Part shown: positions 1 to 5,442 of the stretch, in pieces
How the letters are laid out: each line of letters opens with the position of its first letter
How positions within the stretch are numbered: the first letter of the stretch is position 1
NCBI GenBank assembly: GCA_900548255.1
Contig: URKH01000097.1
Location: 1 to 5,447 of the forward strand
Origin: an uncultured Collinsella sp.
GTDB lineage: Bacteria; Actinomycetota; Coriobacteriia; Coriobacteriales; Coriobacteriaceae
Length of the DNA: 5,447 nt
Direction of reading: 5' to 3'
Notes under the pieces: model-generated
Seen by the model: only the letters and a program-made list of their open reading frames with translations
Databases searched by the model: none
What the model was told of the DNA's origin: nothing
Program-made: the position numbers and the translations under genes

Positions 1-41
1 GCAAAGCCCCTGGCCTCCCCGGCGAGTATACGGGACGGCGA
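1..41. other. Short downstream flank of thrB
   Basis: This is the 41 bp after the thrB stop codon. I see no convincing terminator. On the minus strand the segment contains two purine-rich Shine-Dalgarno-like stretches, GGGGAGG and, closer to the edge, AGGGG at 7-11, about 6 nt from the window end. A further minus-strand gene could therefore start just beyond the left edge and be cotranscribed with thrB. That is only inference, because no start codon is visible. Confidence 0.25.
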
Positions 42-923
42 CTACAGGTATTCGATCTGGGCGCCTTCCGTGTCGCACGTCAGAATATGCGTATCACACT
101 TGGGGAACTGCTCGCGCAGCTTGACCTGCAGGAACTTGGCTACGATGGTGTCATCGGTTACGGCCATGAGGGTTGAGCCCGAACCGCTGATCCAGATGGT
201 CTTGGCACCGCCGTTCAGGCAGGTGTCGCGCACGGCGTTGTAATCGGGGATCAAGCGGCGACGATAGGGCTCCTGGATGCGGTCGTCATTGGCGGCGGCA
301 ATAAGGTCCAGGTCGCCGGTCTCCAGGCCGCGCGTCATGCCGGCGATGCGGCCCATTTGCCACACGGCGGTGGAGAGCGGAATCTCCTGCGGCACGACTT
401 TGCGCGCCTCGCTCGTGTGCACCTCGTAGGGCGGAATCACGGTAATAAAACGCAAGCGATCGCTCACCTCATAGCGCAGGCACTGGGGAAGCGAATCGGT
501 TGGCGTAAAGGAGCAGACGGCGCCGCCCAGGATAGCGGGGGCGACGTTATCGGGATGGCCTTCGACCTCGGTGGCGATGCGGACGAGCTCGGCGCGGTCG
601 ACGGTGTGGCCTGTCAGCGCGGCGGCAGCCATGATGCCAGCGACGACGCAGGTGGAGCTGGAACCCAGGCCGCGGGCGACGGGCACGTCGGTCTGAATGT
701 CGATAGCGACGGGGAATGCCGGCTCGCCCCAGGCGGCCAGAGCATCGACAAAGCTCACATAGACCAGGTTATTCTCGTTTTGGAACTCCTCGGGGCAGCC
801 CGTGATGGTGAGTTTGTCGGCGCGCTCGAAGGTGAAGTGCGAGTAGAGGCTGACGGCCATGCCGAGGGTGTCGTAGCCGATGCCTAGGTTGGCGCTTGTT
901 GCTGGGACGGTGATTTTGATCAT
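42..923 (-). CDS. thrB: Homoserine kinase (GHMP kinase family)
   Basis: ThrB phosphorylates homoserine with ATP to give O-phosphohomoserine, the substrate of threonine synthase. It is a cytosolic enzyme of the threonine branch. The 293-residue product has the usual length and the three GHMP kinase motifs in order. The N-terminal VPATSANLGIGYDTLG (6-21) is followed by the glycine-rich phosphate loop PVARGLGSSS (81-90) and the C-terminal motif ISGSGST (245-251). EGHPDNVAPAILGG (121-134) and EPYRRRLIP (218-226) are also typical of ThrB. Family members more often have NLGPGFD where this one has NLGIGYD, and GSGPT where this one has GSGST; both changes look conservative. The start is fixed by an AGGAGG six bases upstream and by the conserved N-terminus. 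The gene lies 203 bp downstream of thrC in the same direction, but a terminator-like hairpin and a large inverted repeat separate them, so tight cotranscription is not assured. The identification is secure. Confidence 0.95.
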   Translation of the reverse strand: MIKITVPATSANLGIGYDTLGMAVSLYSHFTFERADKLTITGCPEEFQNENNLVYVSFVDALAAWGEPAFPVAIDIQTDVPVARGLGSSSTCVVAGIMAAAALTGHTVDRAELVRIATEVEGHPDNVAPAILGGAVCSFTPTDSLPQCLRYEVSDRLRFITVIPPYEVHTSEARKVVPQEIPLSTAVWQMGRIAGMTRGLETGDLDLIAAANDDRIQEPYRRRLIPDYNAVRDTCLNGGAKTIWISGSGSTLMAVTDDTIVAKFLQVKLREQFPKCDTHILTCDTEGAQIEYL

Positions 924-929
924 GTGAGT

Positions 930-935
930 CCTCCT
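930..935 (-). promoter_or_regulatory. Ribosome binding site of thrB
   Basis: On the minus strand this reads AGGAGG, a full Shine-Dalgarno core, with a 6-nt spacer to the ATG at 921-923. It sits one base beyond the 3' end of a 22-bp inverted-repeat stem in the presumed thrB leader, so folding of that stem could affect ribosome access. The SD itself is not part of the stem. Confidence 0.8.
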
Positions 936-936
936 G

Positions 937-1048
937 GCGTGCCTGGCTGTTTAGTTCGCTGCTCGGGCAGTCCTGCGCAAGACGGAAAGCACATAAAGTG
1001 CTTTCCTTTGCGTGCGGAACTCGCGACGAACTAAACAACCAGGCACGC
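937..1048. repeat. Long inverted repeat with nested hairpin, thrC-thrB spacer
   Basis: The outer arms are 937-958 and 1027-1048, 22 bases each, with a single mismatch (C947 against A1038). Read as minus-strand RNA that mismatch becomes a G-U wobble, so the stem is continuous in the thrB-sense transcript. At the centre is a second, perfect stem: GGAAAGCAC (984-992) and its complement GTGCTTTCC (998-1006), with a 5-nt loop. The segments between outer and inner stems are only partly complementary. The whole could fold into a hairpin of about 110 nt. No open frame inside looks coding. It could be a small palindromic mobile element (MITE- or REP-like) or a transcribed leader structure; the sequence alone does not decide. 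Confidence 0.75.
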
Positions 1049-1088
1049 TGTGCGCGTTCGTCATCATCCCGGGGCTATCTGATGGAAG

Positions 1089-1116
1089 AAGGCGCGCCGG
1101 CTTTCGCCGGCGCCTT
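1089..1116 (-). terminator. Probable intrinsic terminator after thrC
   Basis: Ten bases after the thrC stop, the minus strand forms a G+C-rich stem from 1106-1116 and 1089-1101, 11 bp with a 2-nt bulge, closed by a GAAA loop. GAAA is a GNRA-type tetraloop in the minus orientation, which supports that strand as the functional one. The 3' side continues into TTCTTCC, a short and imperfect U-rich tail. Efficiency is uncertain, and read-through into thrB is possible. The nearly symmetric flanks mean it could also act weakly on the plus strand. Confidence 0.6.
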
Positions 1117-1126
1117 ATAAGGGGTT

Positions 1127-2644
1127 TTAGTTGGTAGTCATCTTTTTTGCTGCAGACTCTACGTAGTTGGCCATCTCATCGACGTCACAGACGTCTTCGA
1201 AGCGGACGGGTTTGGATTCGAGTTCGGCGAGCTGGGTCGGGGCGACCGTGTTGGTGGCCTGCTCGAGCACACGCATGGCCTCAAAGTCGTCCTCGGGAAC
1301 GTCGAGGCCCAGGGCGTCGCAGCAGGCGCGCGGGAACTTGTAGGGGCTGGCGGTCGAAAGCAGCACGCGGACCTTGGCGCCCTCGGCGGGGGCGACCTGC
1401 TCAAAGACGTGATAGCCGCAAGCGGTGTGCGGGTCGATCACGTAGCCGTTGGCGTCCCAGCAGCTCTTGATGGCAGTGCGGACCTCGTCCTCGCTGGCCC
1501 AACCGCAGCCAAACACACTTTGGATCTTGGCCAGCAGCTCGGCGGGCACCTCGTAGCGGCCGGTCTGGGCAAGCTGCTCCATAAGGCCGGCAACGAGCTC
1601 GCAGTCGCCGTCGGACAGGAAGTAGAGCATACGCTCCAGGTTGGAGCTGATAAGGATGTCCATCGACGGCGAGATGGTCGTGAAGAACGGACGGTTGCGG
1701 TCGTAGACGCCGGTGGTCAGGAAGTCGGCCAGCACGTTGTTCTTGTCGCTCGCCACGACGAGCTTGGCGACGGGCAGACCCATGCGCTTGGCGTAGTAGC
1801 CGGCCAAGATATCGCCAAAGTTGCCGGTGGGCACACAGAACTCTACGGCGTCGCCAGCCTCGATAGCGGCGGCGCGCAGCAGCTGCGCATAGGCGGCAAA
1901 GTAGTAGACGACCTGCGGCACCAGGCGGCCGACGTTGATGGAGTTGGCGCTCGAAAGCACCGTGCCGGCGGCCTCCAGGCGCTCGGCCAGCTCCTTATCG
2001 GCAAAGATGCGTTTGACGGCGCTCTGGGCGTCGTCAAAGTTGCCGCGGATACCGCAGACGGCGACGTTGTCGCCCTCCTGTGTGGACATCTGCAGATTCT
2101 GGACGCGGCTGACCTTGCCCTCGGGATAAAAGACGGTAATGCCCGTGCCCGGAGCATCGGCAAAACCAGCGAGTGCGGCCTTGCCCGTGTCGCCTGACGT
2201 GGCGGTGACGATCATGATGCGCTCGGCGCCGCCTTCTTTGGCGGAGGTGCGGGCCATCAGGCGGGGGAGCATCTGCAGGGCGACGTCCTTAAAGGCGCTC
2301 GTGGGGCCGCCAAAGAGCTCCATCACATAGGTCTGAGGGGCGTCGGCGCCCGGTGCGGCATCGAGTTTGACGAGCGGCGTAACCTCTTCGCTCGCGAACG
2401 TGCCGCGGTATGCTTCGTCGACACACGCCGAAATTTCTTCGGCCGTGTAATCATTCAGTAACATTCCCAACACATCTTGAGCGATTTCAAAGTACGATTT
2501 ATCTGCAAGCGAGCTGATATCGACCTGCTGGGTGCCGAGCTCGTCCGAGACAAACAAACCCCCGTCGGGAGCGATGCCAGTACGGATTGCCACCTTACTT
2601 GAGCACGATAAAGTGCGTCCTCGTGTACTATGATAAGTTCCCAT
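1127..2644 (-). CDS. thrC: Threonine synthase (PLP-dependent)
   Basis: ThrC converts O-phosphohomoserine to threonine, using pyridoxal phosphate, in the cytosol. From the ATG at 2642-2644 it has 505 residues. The N-terminal part (YHSTRG at 4-9, then GIAPDGGLFV) is the Thr_synth_N region of the long E. coli/yeast-type enzymes. GGPTSAFKD (112-120) carries the PLP lysine, K119. TSGDTGKAA (149-157), SSANSINVGR (231-240), PTGNFGDILAG (272-282) and SPSMDILISSNLER (325-338) are further family signatures. The usual SINWAR is SINVGR here. An in-frame ATG 15 codons upstream (2687-2689) has no ribosome binding site, whereas the chosen start has GAGGAG nine bases upstream and the conserved N-terminus begins there. 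The gene is divergent from lysC and upstream of thrB. The identification is secure. Confidence 0.95.
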   Translation of the reverse strand: MGTYHSTRGRTLSCSSKVAIRTGIAPDGGLFVSDELGTQQVDISSLADKSYFEIAQDVLGMLLNDYTAEEISACVDEAYRGTFASEEVTPLVKLDAAPGADAPQTYVMELFGGPTSAFKDVALQMLPRLMARTSAKEGGAERIMIVTATSGDTGKAALAGFADAPGTGITVFYPEGKVSRVQNLQMSTQEGDNVAVCGIRGNFDDAQSAVKRIFADKELAERLEAAGTVLSSANSINVGRLVPQVVYYFAAYAQLLRAAAIEAGDAVEFCVPTGNFGDILAGYYAKRMGLPVAKLVVASDKNNVLADFLTTGVYDRNRPFFTTISPSMDILISSNLERMLYFLSDGDCELVAGLMEQLAQTGRYEVPAELLAKIQSVFGCGWASEDEVRTAIKSCWDANGYVIDPHTACGYHVFEQVAPAEGAKVRVLLSTASPYKFPRACCDALGLDVPEDDFEAMRVLEQATNTVAPTQLAELESKPVRFEDVCDVDEMANYVESAAKKMTTN

Positions 2645-2653
2645 ATAACACTG

Positions 2654-2659
2654 CTCCTC
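2654..2659 (-). promoter_or_regulatory. Ribosome binding site that fixes the thrC start
   Basis: The minus strand reads GAGGAG here, 9 nt before the ATG at 2642-2644. The alternative in-frame ATG at 2687-2689 has no purine-rich stretch at a suitable distance. This decides for the shorter, 505-residue protein. Confidence 0.75.
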
Positions 2660-2666
2660 GGATGCC

Positions 2667-2697
2667 TTGGTCCCAATCGGTGAAACCATGGTATCAG
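2667..2697 (+). promoter_or_regulatory. Weak candidate lysC promoter
   Basis: TTGGTC (2667-2672) could serve as a -35 box, and TATCAG (2692-2697), preceded by TGG, resembles an extended -10 box. The spacing is 19 bp, longer than ideal, and both boxes match the consensus only partly. A TATAAC at 2644-2649 is an alternative -10 but has no recognisable -35. The lysC promoter should lie in or near this 104-bp divergent spacer; its exact position is a guess. Confidence 0.25.
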
Positions 2698-2704
2698 AGC
2701 GCGC

Positions 2705-2733
2705 AAAATAGGTTCGCAGAGGCTTTTTAGAAA
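2705..2733 (-). promoter_or_regulatory. Weak candidate thrC promoter
   Basis: On the minus strand TTTCTA (2728-2733) and TATTTT (2705-2710) are separated by 17 bp, a standard sigma-70-type spacing. The -35 is a poor match (3 of 6) and the -10 moderate (4 of 6). Transcription from here would give a leader of roughly 50 nt before thrC. The segment overlaps the candidate lysC leader and Shine-Dalgarno region, so the two divergent units could interfere with or share control. Confidence 0.3.
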
Positions 2734-2736
2734 GGT
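2731..2736 (+). promoter_or_regulatory. Ribosome binding site of lysC, distantly spaced
   Basis: AAAGGT is the best Shine-Dalgarno match before lysC, but its GG ends 13 nt from the ATG at 2749, further than usual. The SD is also part of the 9-base palindrome AGGTAACCT (2733-2741). The start itself is firm, because the conserved aspartate kinase N-terminus (KFGGSSVAD) begins at residue 6. Confidence 0.5.
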
Positions 2737-2748
2737 AACCTCCAGCCC

Positions 2749-4137
2749 ATGATTAAGATTGCCAAGTTTGGCGGCTCGTCGGTCGCCGACGCCGAACACT
2801 TTAAGAAGATCAAGGCCATCGTCGATGCCGACCCTGCCCGCCGTTTTGTGGTGGTTTCTGCCTGCGGTCGCCGTTTTAAGGGCGACACCAAGGTGACCGA
2901 CCTGCTTTACCTGGTTAACGCGCACGTTAAGTACCACGTGTCGTGCGAGGAACTGCTCGAGGACATTGGCCAGCGCTACTTTGATATCGCTGACGAGTTG
3001 GAGCTCACCTATCCCATCCGCGAAGAGTTTGCGGCCTTTGCCGAGCGTGCTCGCTCCGGTGGCTACTCCACTGAGGAGCTTGTGAGCCGCGGCGAGTACT
3101 TCACCGCTCGCCTGATGGCCGAGTACCTGGGCCTGCCGTTCCTGGACGCCGCGACGGTCGTTGCATTCCATCACGATGGTACGCTCAGCATGAACCGCAC
3201 CTCCGAGTTGGTGCAGGAGTACGGTCAGCAGGGCGGCTTTGTTATGCCCGGTTTCTATGGCGCGACGCGTGAGGGTCAGATCAAGCTGCTCGATCGTGGC
3301 GGCGGCGATATTTCCGGCTCGATTCTGGCCAAGTGCCTGGGCGCCGATCTGTACGAGAACTGGACCGACGTTTCGGGCTTCTATTCTGCCGATCCGCGTA
3401 TTGTGCCCGAGGCGCAGCCCATCGCCCGCGTTACCTACGAGGAGCTGCGTGAGCTTTCGTACATGGGCGCAAGCGTCCTGCACGAGGAGGCCGTGTTTCC
3501 TGTGCGTGAGGCGGGTATTCCGCTGGTCATCAAGAACACCAATGCGCCGCAGGACCCCGGCACCATCATTAGCGAGACGGCTGACGAGGGCGAGGCAGAT
3601 CCCATCATTACCGGCGTGACCGGCAAGCGCGGCTTTGTCGCCATCAATGTGGCCCGCGACCGCACCAAGCCCCGCGTCGGCTTTATGCGCCGCGCGCTTT
3701 CGGTGTTCGAGCGCTATGACGTTTCCGTTGAGCACATGCCCACCGGCGTCGATCGCTTTGGCGCCGTGGTGCAGGAGCAGGATGTGCACGATTCGCTGTA
3801 CTCGCTTGTGGGCGACATTCAACAGGAAGTCGAGCCGCTCGAGATCGAGGTGGTTGAGGGTCTGGCACTTATTGCTACCGTCGGTCGTAACCTGCGCGGT
3901 CGTGCAGGTATCTCGGGCCATCTGTTTGGCATGCTCGGCCAGGCCGGCGTGAGCGTGCGCATGATTTCGCAGAGCTGTGACGAGATCAATATCATTATCG
4001 GTGTCGAGGAGAAGGACTTTGACCTGGCGATTCAGACCATCTACCGAGCCTTCTCCGACGAGAACGGCATTGTGAAGGTCTCCGATCTGGAGGCTCCTGC
4101 GCCGGTCGATCCCGCTCTGGCCGCACTCCACAAGTAG
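2749..4137 (+). CDS. lysC: Aspartate kinase (monofunctional, two ACT domains)
   Basis: LysC phosphorylates aspartate to 4-aspartyl phosphate, the committed step towards lysine, threonine and methionine. The 462-residue protein has an amino-acid kinase domain at about 1-275. It contains KFGGSSVAD (6-14), SRGEYFTARLMAEYLG (113-128), DRGGGDISGSILA (182-194) and the nucleotide-binding region WTDVSGFYSADPR (205-217). Two C-terminal ACT repeats follow, at about 290-365 and 372-437, and the second contains QSCDEINIIIGVEEKD (408-423). ACT repeats normally bind an end-product amino acid, so feedback inhibition is expected; whether by lysine or threonine cannot be read from the sequence. The length fits the E. 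coli LysC-like class rather than the shorter alpha/beta type with an internal start. VVSACGRR (35-42) has Cys-Gly where relatives mostly have Pro-Gly. There is no fusion to homoserine dehydrogenase. asd follows in the same direction, 173 bp downstream. Confidence 0.95.
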   Translation: MIKIAKFGGSSVADAEHFKKIKAIVDADPARRFVVVSACGRRFKGDTKVTDLLYLVNAHVKYHVSCEELLEDIGQRYFDIADELELTYPIREEFAAFAERARSGGYSTEELVSRGEYFTARLMAEYLGLPFLDAATVVAFHHDGTLSMNRTSELVQEYGQQGGFVMPGFYGATREGQIKLLDRGGGDISGSILAKCLGADLYENWTDVSGFYSADPRIVPEAQPIARVTYEELRELSYMGASVLHEEAVFPVREAGIPLVIKNTNAPQDPGTIISETADEGEADPIITGVTGKRGFVAINVARDRTKPRVGFMRRALSVFERYDVSVEHMPTGVDRFGAVVQEQDVHDSLYSLVGDIQQEVEPLEIEVVEGLALIATVGRNLRGRAGISGHLFGMLGQAGVSVRMISQSCDEINIIIGVEEKDFDLAIQTIYRAFSDENGIVKVSDLEAPAPVDPALAALHK

Positions 4138-4144
4138 TTTCCGT

Positions 4145-4185
4145 CCCGGTAGATTTTTAGGATGTCCCAAAAATCTACTGCCGGG
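4145..4185. repeat. A/T-cored palindrome after lysC
   Basis: TAGATTTTT (4150-4158) pairs perfectly with AAAAATCTA (4169-4177). Outside it CCCGG (4145-4149) pairs with CCGGG (4181-4185), leaving a 3-nt CTG bulge. Within the loop GG/CC can pair further. The A/T-rich stem contrasts with the G+C-rich surroundings. It starts 7 bp after the lysC stop. What follows (CGTTTCGTTTCGG) is a weak U tail, so it might be an auxiliary terminator. It could equally be a dispersed palindromic repeat. Confidence 0.6.
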
Positions 4186-4186
4186 C

Positions 4187-4208
4187 GTTTCGTTTCGGTT
4201 TCGTTTCG
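4187..4208 (+). repeat. Tandem GTTTCGTTTCG duplication
   Basis: The 11-mer GTTTCGTTTCG occurs twice in direct tandem (4187-4197 and 4198-4208), each copy itself built of GTTTC units. It lies exactly between the two hairpins of the lysC-asd spacer. It may be a slippage product, or a U-rich linker contributing to termination of the first hairpin. Confidence 0.7.
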
Positions 4209-4239
4209 ACGGGGCGGGTTTTGTATCCGCCCCGTTCTT
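4209..4239 (+). terminator. Probable intrinsic terminator after lysC
   Basis: ACGGGGCGG (4209-4217) and CCGCCCCGT (4227-4235) form a perfect 9-bp G+C-rich stem with a 9-nt loop, followed by TCTTGT. The U tail is short, so termination may be partial. Being 72 bp past the lysC stop and before asd, it would reduce or regulate read-through into asd. Confidence 0.6.
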
Positions 4240-4240
4240 G

Positions 4241-4246
4241 TATAAA
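4241..4246 (+). promoter_or_regulatory. Candidate -10 box for an asd promoter
   Basis: TATAAA directly follows the terminator tail and matches the sigma-70 -10 consensus at five of six bases. No good -35 is present at 16-19 bp upstream, where the terminator loop lies. Initiation here would give a leader of about 58 nt containing a small stem, GCCTGC (4264-4269) with GCGGGC (4277-4282), and then the asd ribosome binding site. asd may therefore have its own promoter. Confidence 0.3.
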
Positions 4247-4298
4247 CTGGGCAAGAATATCCGGCCTGCTTGGCGTGCGGGCGATAGCTACAACCTTT

Positions 4299-4306
4299 AA
4301 AGGGGG
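4299..4306 (+). promoter_or_regulatory. Ribosome binding site of asd
   Basis: AAAGGGGG lies just before the ATG at 4311, with AAGG seven bases away. It overlaps the perfect 10-base palindrome CCTTTAAAGG (4294-4303). It supports the ATG at 4311 over any in-frame upstream codon such as the TTG at 4221. Confidence 0.75.
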
Positions 4307-4310
4307 AAGC

Positions 4311-5336
4311 ATGAAACAGTACACGGTTGCTATTTTGGGCGCGACGGGAGCTGTGGGCACCCAGATGCTCGAGTGCCTCAACGAGCAGGAGTTTCCGGTC
4401 GGTAAGCTCAAGCTGCTGGCGAGCGCGCGCTCTGCGGGCAAGACCGTTGAGTTCCGCGGCGAGCAGGTTGTGATCGAAGAGGCTTGCCCCGAGGCCTTTG
4501 AGGGCTGCGACATCGTACTCGGCGCTGCCGGCGACGATATCGCCAAGGAGCTGCTGCCCGAGGCCGTCAAGCGCGGTGCCGTTGTGGTCGACAACAGCCA
4601 CGCCTTCCGTCTGGATCCCGAGGTGCCGCTGGTCGTGCCCGAGATTAACGCCGATGACATTAAGTGGCACCACGGCCTGATCGCCAACCCCAACTGCGCG
4701 ACCATCATCGGTCTGGTTCCTACGTGGCCGCTACATCAGCTCGCCGGCGTGAAGCGCATGATCGTGTCCACGTATCAGGCAGCTTCGGGTGCTGGCGCTC
4801 CCGGTATGGCCGAGCTCGAGGCTCAGCTGGCCGCTCTGGGCCGTGGCGAGGAGATTCCCGAGCCGCGTGCATTTGCCGCCCAGCTGGCGAGCAACCTGAT
4901 TCCGCAGATTGGCGGCGTCAAGGAAGAGGGCTTTACCTCCGAGGAGATGAAGCTGCAAAACGAGGGCCGCAAGATCATGCACCTGCCCGAGCTGCGCGTG
5001 AACTGCACCTGCGTGCGCGTGCCCGTGCTGCGCTCGCACTCCGAGAGCATTACGCTCGAGTTCGAGCGCGACATCACGGTGGAAGAGGCCCGTGCTGCGC
5101 TTGCCGCCGCTCCGGGCGTCAAGCTGGTTGACGATCTGGGTGCCGAGGATGCACACGATCGCTTCCCCATGCCGATGGACACCTCCGACCAGGACCTGAT
5201 CTGGGTCGGTCGCGTGCGCCGTGATATCTCGAACCCCGAGGCCGCACGTGGCATCATCTTCTGGTGCTGCGGCGACCAAATCCGTAAGGGCGCGGCAACC
5301 AACGCCGTCCAGATCGCTAAGCTGCTCTGCGAGTAG
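4311..5336 (+). CDS. asd: Aspartate-semialdehyde dehydrogenase
   Basis: Asd reduces 4-aspartyl phosphate with NADPH to aspartate semialdehyde, the branch point between lysine/diaminopimelate and homoserine synthesis. It acts directly after LysC. The protein has 341 residues, a normal length. The N-terminal Rossmann dinucleotide-binding loop is GATGAVG (10-16). NPNCATI (126-132) carries the catalytic Cys129. STYQAASGAG (153-162) and GFTSEEMK (207-214) are substrate-site signatures. RVPVLRSHSE (236-245) contains the presumed catalytic His243. GDQIRKGAATNAVQIA (321-336) is the typical C-terminus. Two positions differ from the commonest form: Ser242 stands where Gly usually precedes the catalytic His, and DNSHAFR (94-100) replaces DNSSAFR. 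Neither removes a catalytic residue. The start follows a strong Shine-Dalgarno and begins directly at the Rossmann strand. The identification is secure. Confidence 0.95.
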   Translation: MKQYTVAILGATGAVGTQMLECLNEQEFPVGKLKLLASARSAGKTVEFRGEQVVIEEACPEAFEGCDIVLGAAGDDIAKELLPEAVKRGAVVVDNSHAFRLDPEVPLVVPEINADDIKWHHGLIANPNCATIIGLVPTWPLHQLAGVKRMIVSTYQAASGAGAPGMAELEAQLAALGRGEEIPEPRAFAAQLASNLIPQIGGVKEEGFTSEEMKLQNEGRKIMHLPELRVNCTCVRVPVLRSHSESITLEFERDITVEEARAALAAAPGVKLVDDLGAEDAHDRFPMPMDTSDQDLIWVGRVRRDISNPEAARGIIFWCCGDQIRKGAATNAVQIAKLLCE

Positions 5337-5345
5337 GTTGACCTG

Positions 5346-5370
5346 TCCGGCGGGGGCCGGGTTTAGTTTT
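5346..5370 (+). terminator. Probable intrinsic terminator after asd
   Basis: CCGGC (5347-5351) and GCCGG (5356-5360) form a short G+C stem with a GGGG loop, extendable by a T-G wobble. GTTTAGTTTT follows (5361-5370), the best U-rich tail in the window. The stem starts 10 bp after the asd stop. This suggests that the plus-strand unit ends here. Confidence 0.6.
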
Positions 5371-5382
5371 CAGAACGTCCTC

Positions 5383-5442
5383 GACCATGTGTGGCGCCTT
5401 GTCCTGCTCCTTCGGAGCCGCGGACAAGGCGCCACACTGGTC
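5383..5442. repeat. Long perfect palindrome with nested stem at the right edge
   Basis: GTGTGGCGCCTTGTCC (5389-5404) pairs without mismatch with 5422-5437, 16 bp. After a single bulged T5388, five more pairs form (5383-5387 with 5438-5442). Inside, GCTCC (5406-5410) and GGAGC (5414-5418) form a second stem with a TTC loop. No T-run follows in the window, so a simple plus-strand terminator is not obvious, especially as one seems to precede it. It may serve a gene converging from the right, or be a dispersed palindromic repeat. Confidence 0.65.

Noticed and set aside
357..887. 176-residue open frame antisense to thrB
   Set aside because: It is a codon-register shadow of thrB, with glycine/aspartate-rich low-information sequence and no family resemblance.
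769..1038. 89-residue minus-strand frame crossing the thrB start
   Set aside because: It is out of frame with thrB, starts inside the large inverted repeat, and its composition is that of an out-of-frame reading of thrB.
1409..2197. 262-residue open frame antisense to thrC
   Set aside because: Same codon-register shadow: its codons are the exact complements of thrC codons, and thrC is a certain gene with full family motifs.
2645..2689. 15-codon N-terminal extension of thrC from the ATG at 2687-2689
   Set aside because: There is no ribosome binding site before that ATG, and the conserved threonine synthase N-terminus starts at the ATG at 2642-2644, which has GAGGAG nine bases upstream.
2645..2748. 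Lysine riboswitch or T-box upstream of lysC or thrC
   Set aside because: The spacer is too short for either, and no T-box motif or lysine riboswitch core was recognised.
2455..4254. 599-residue open frame antisense to all of lysC
   Set aside because: It is in the same codon register as lysC, so it stays open simply because lysC avoids TTA, CTA and TCA codons, as expected in a high-G+C genome. Its product has no recognisable family and it runs through the divergent promoter region and the thrC start.
4221..4310. 30-codon N-terminal extension of asd from a TTG at 4221
   Set aside because: It starts in the loop of a terminator hairpin and lacks its own ribosome binding site. The Rossmann motif follows directly after the ATG at 4311, which has a strong site.
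4041..5279. Antisense open frames over the lysC end and asd (4041-4673, 4731-5279)
   Set aside because: Both are in register with asd codons and are explained by avoidance of TTA, CTA and TCA; the first also crosses the lysC-asd terminator region.
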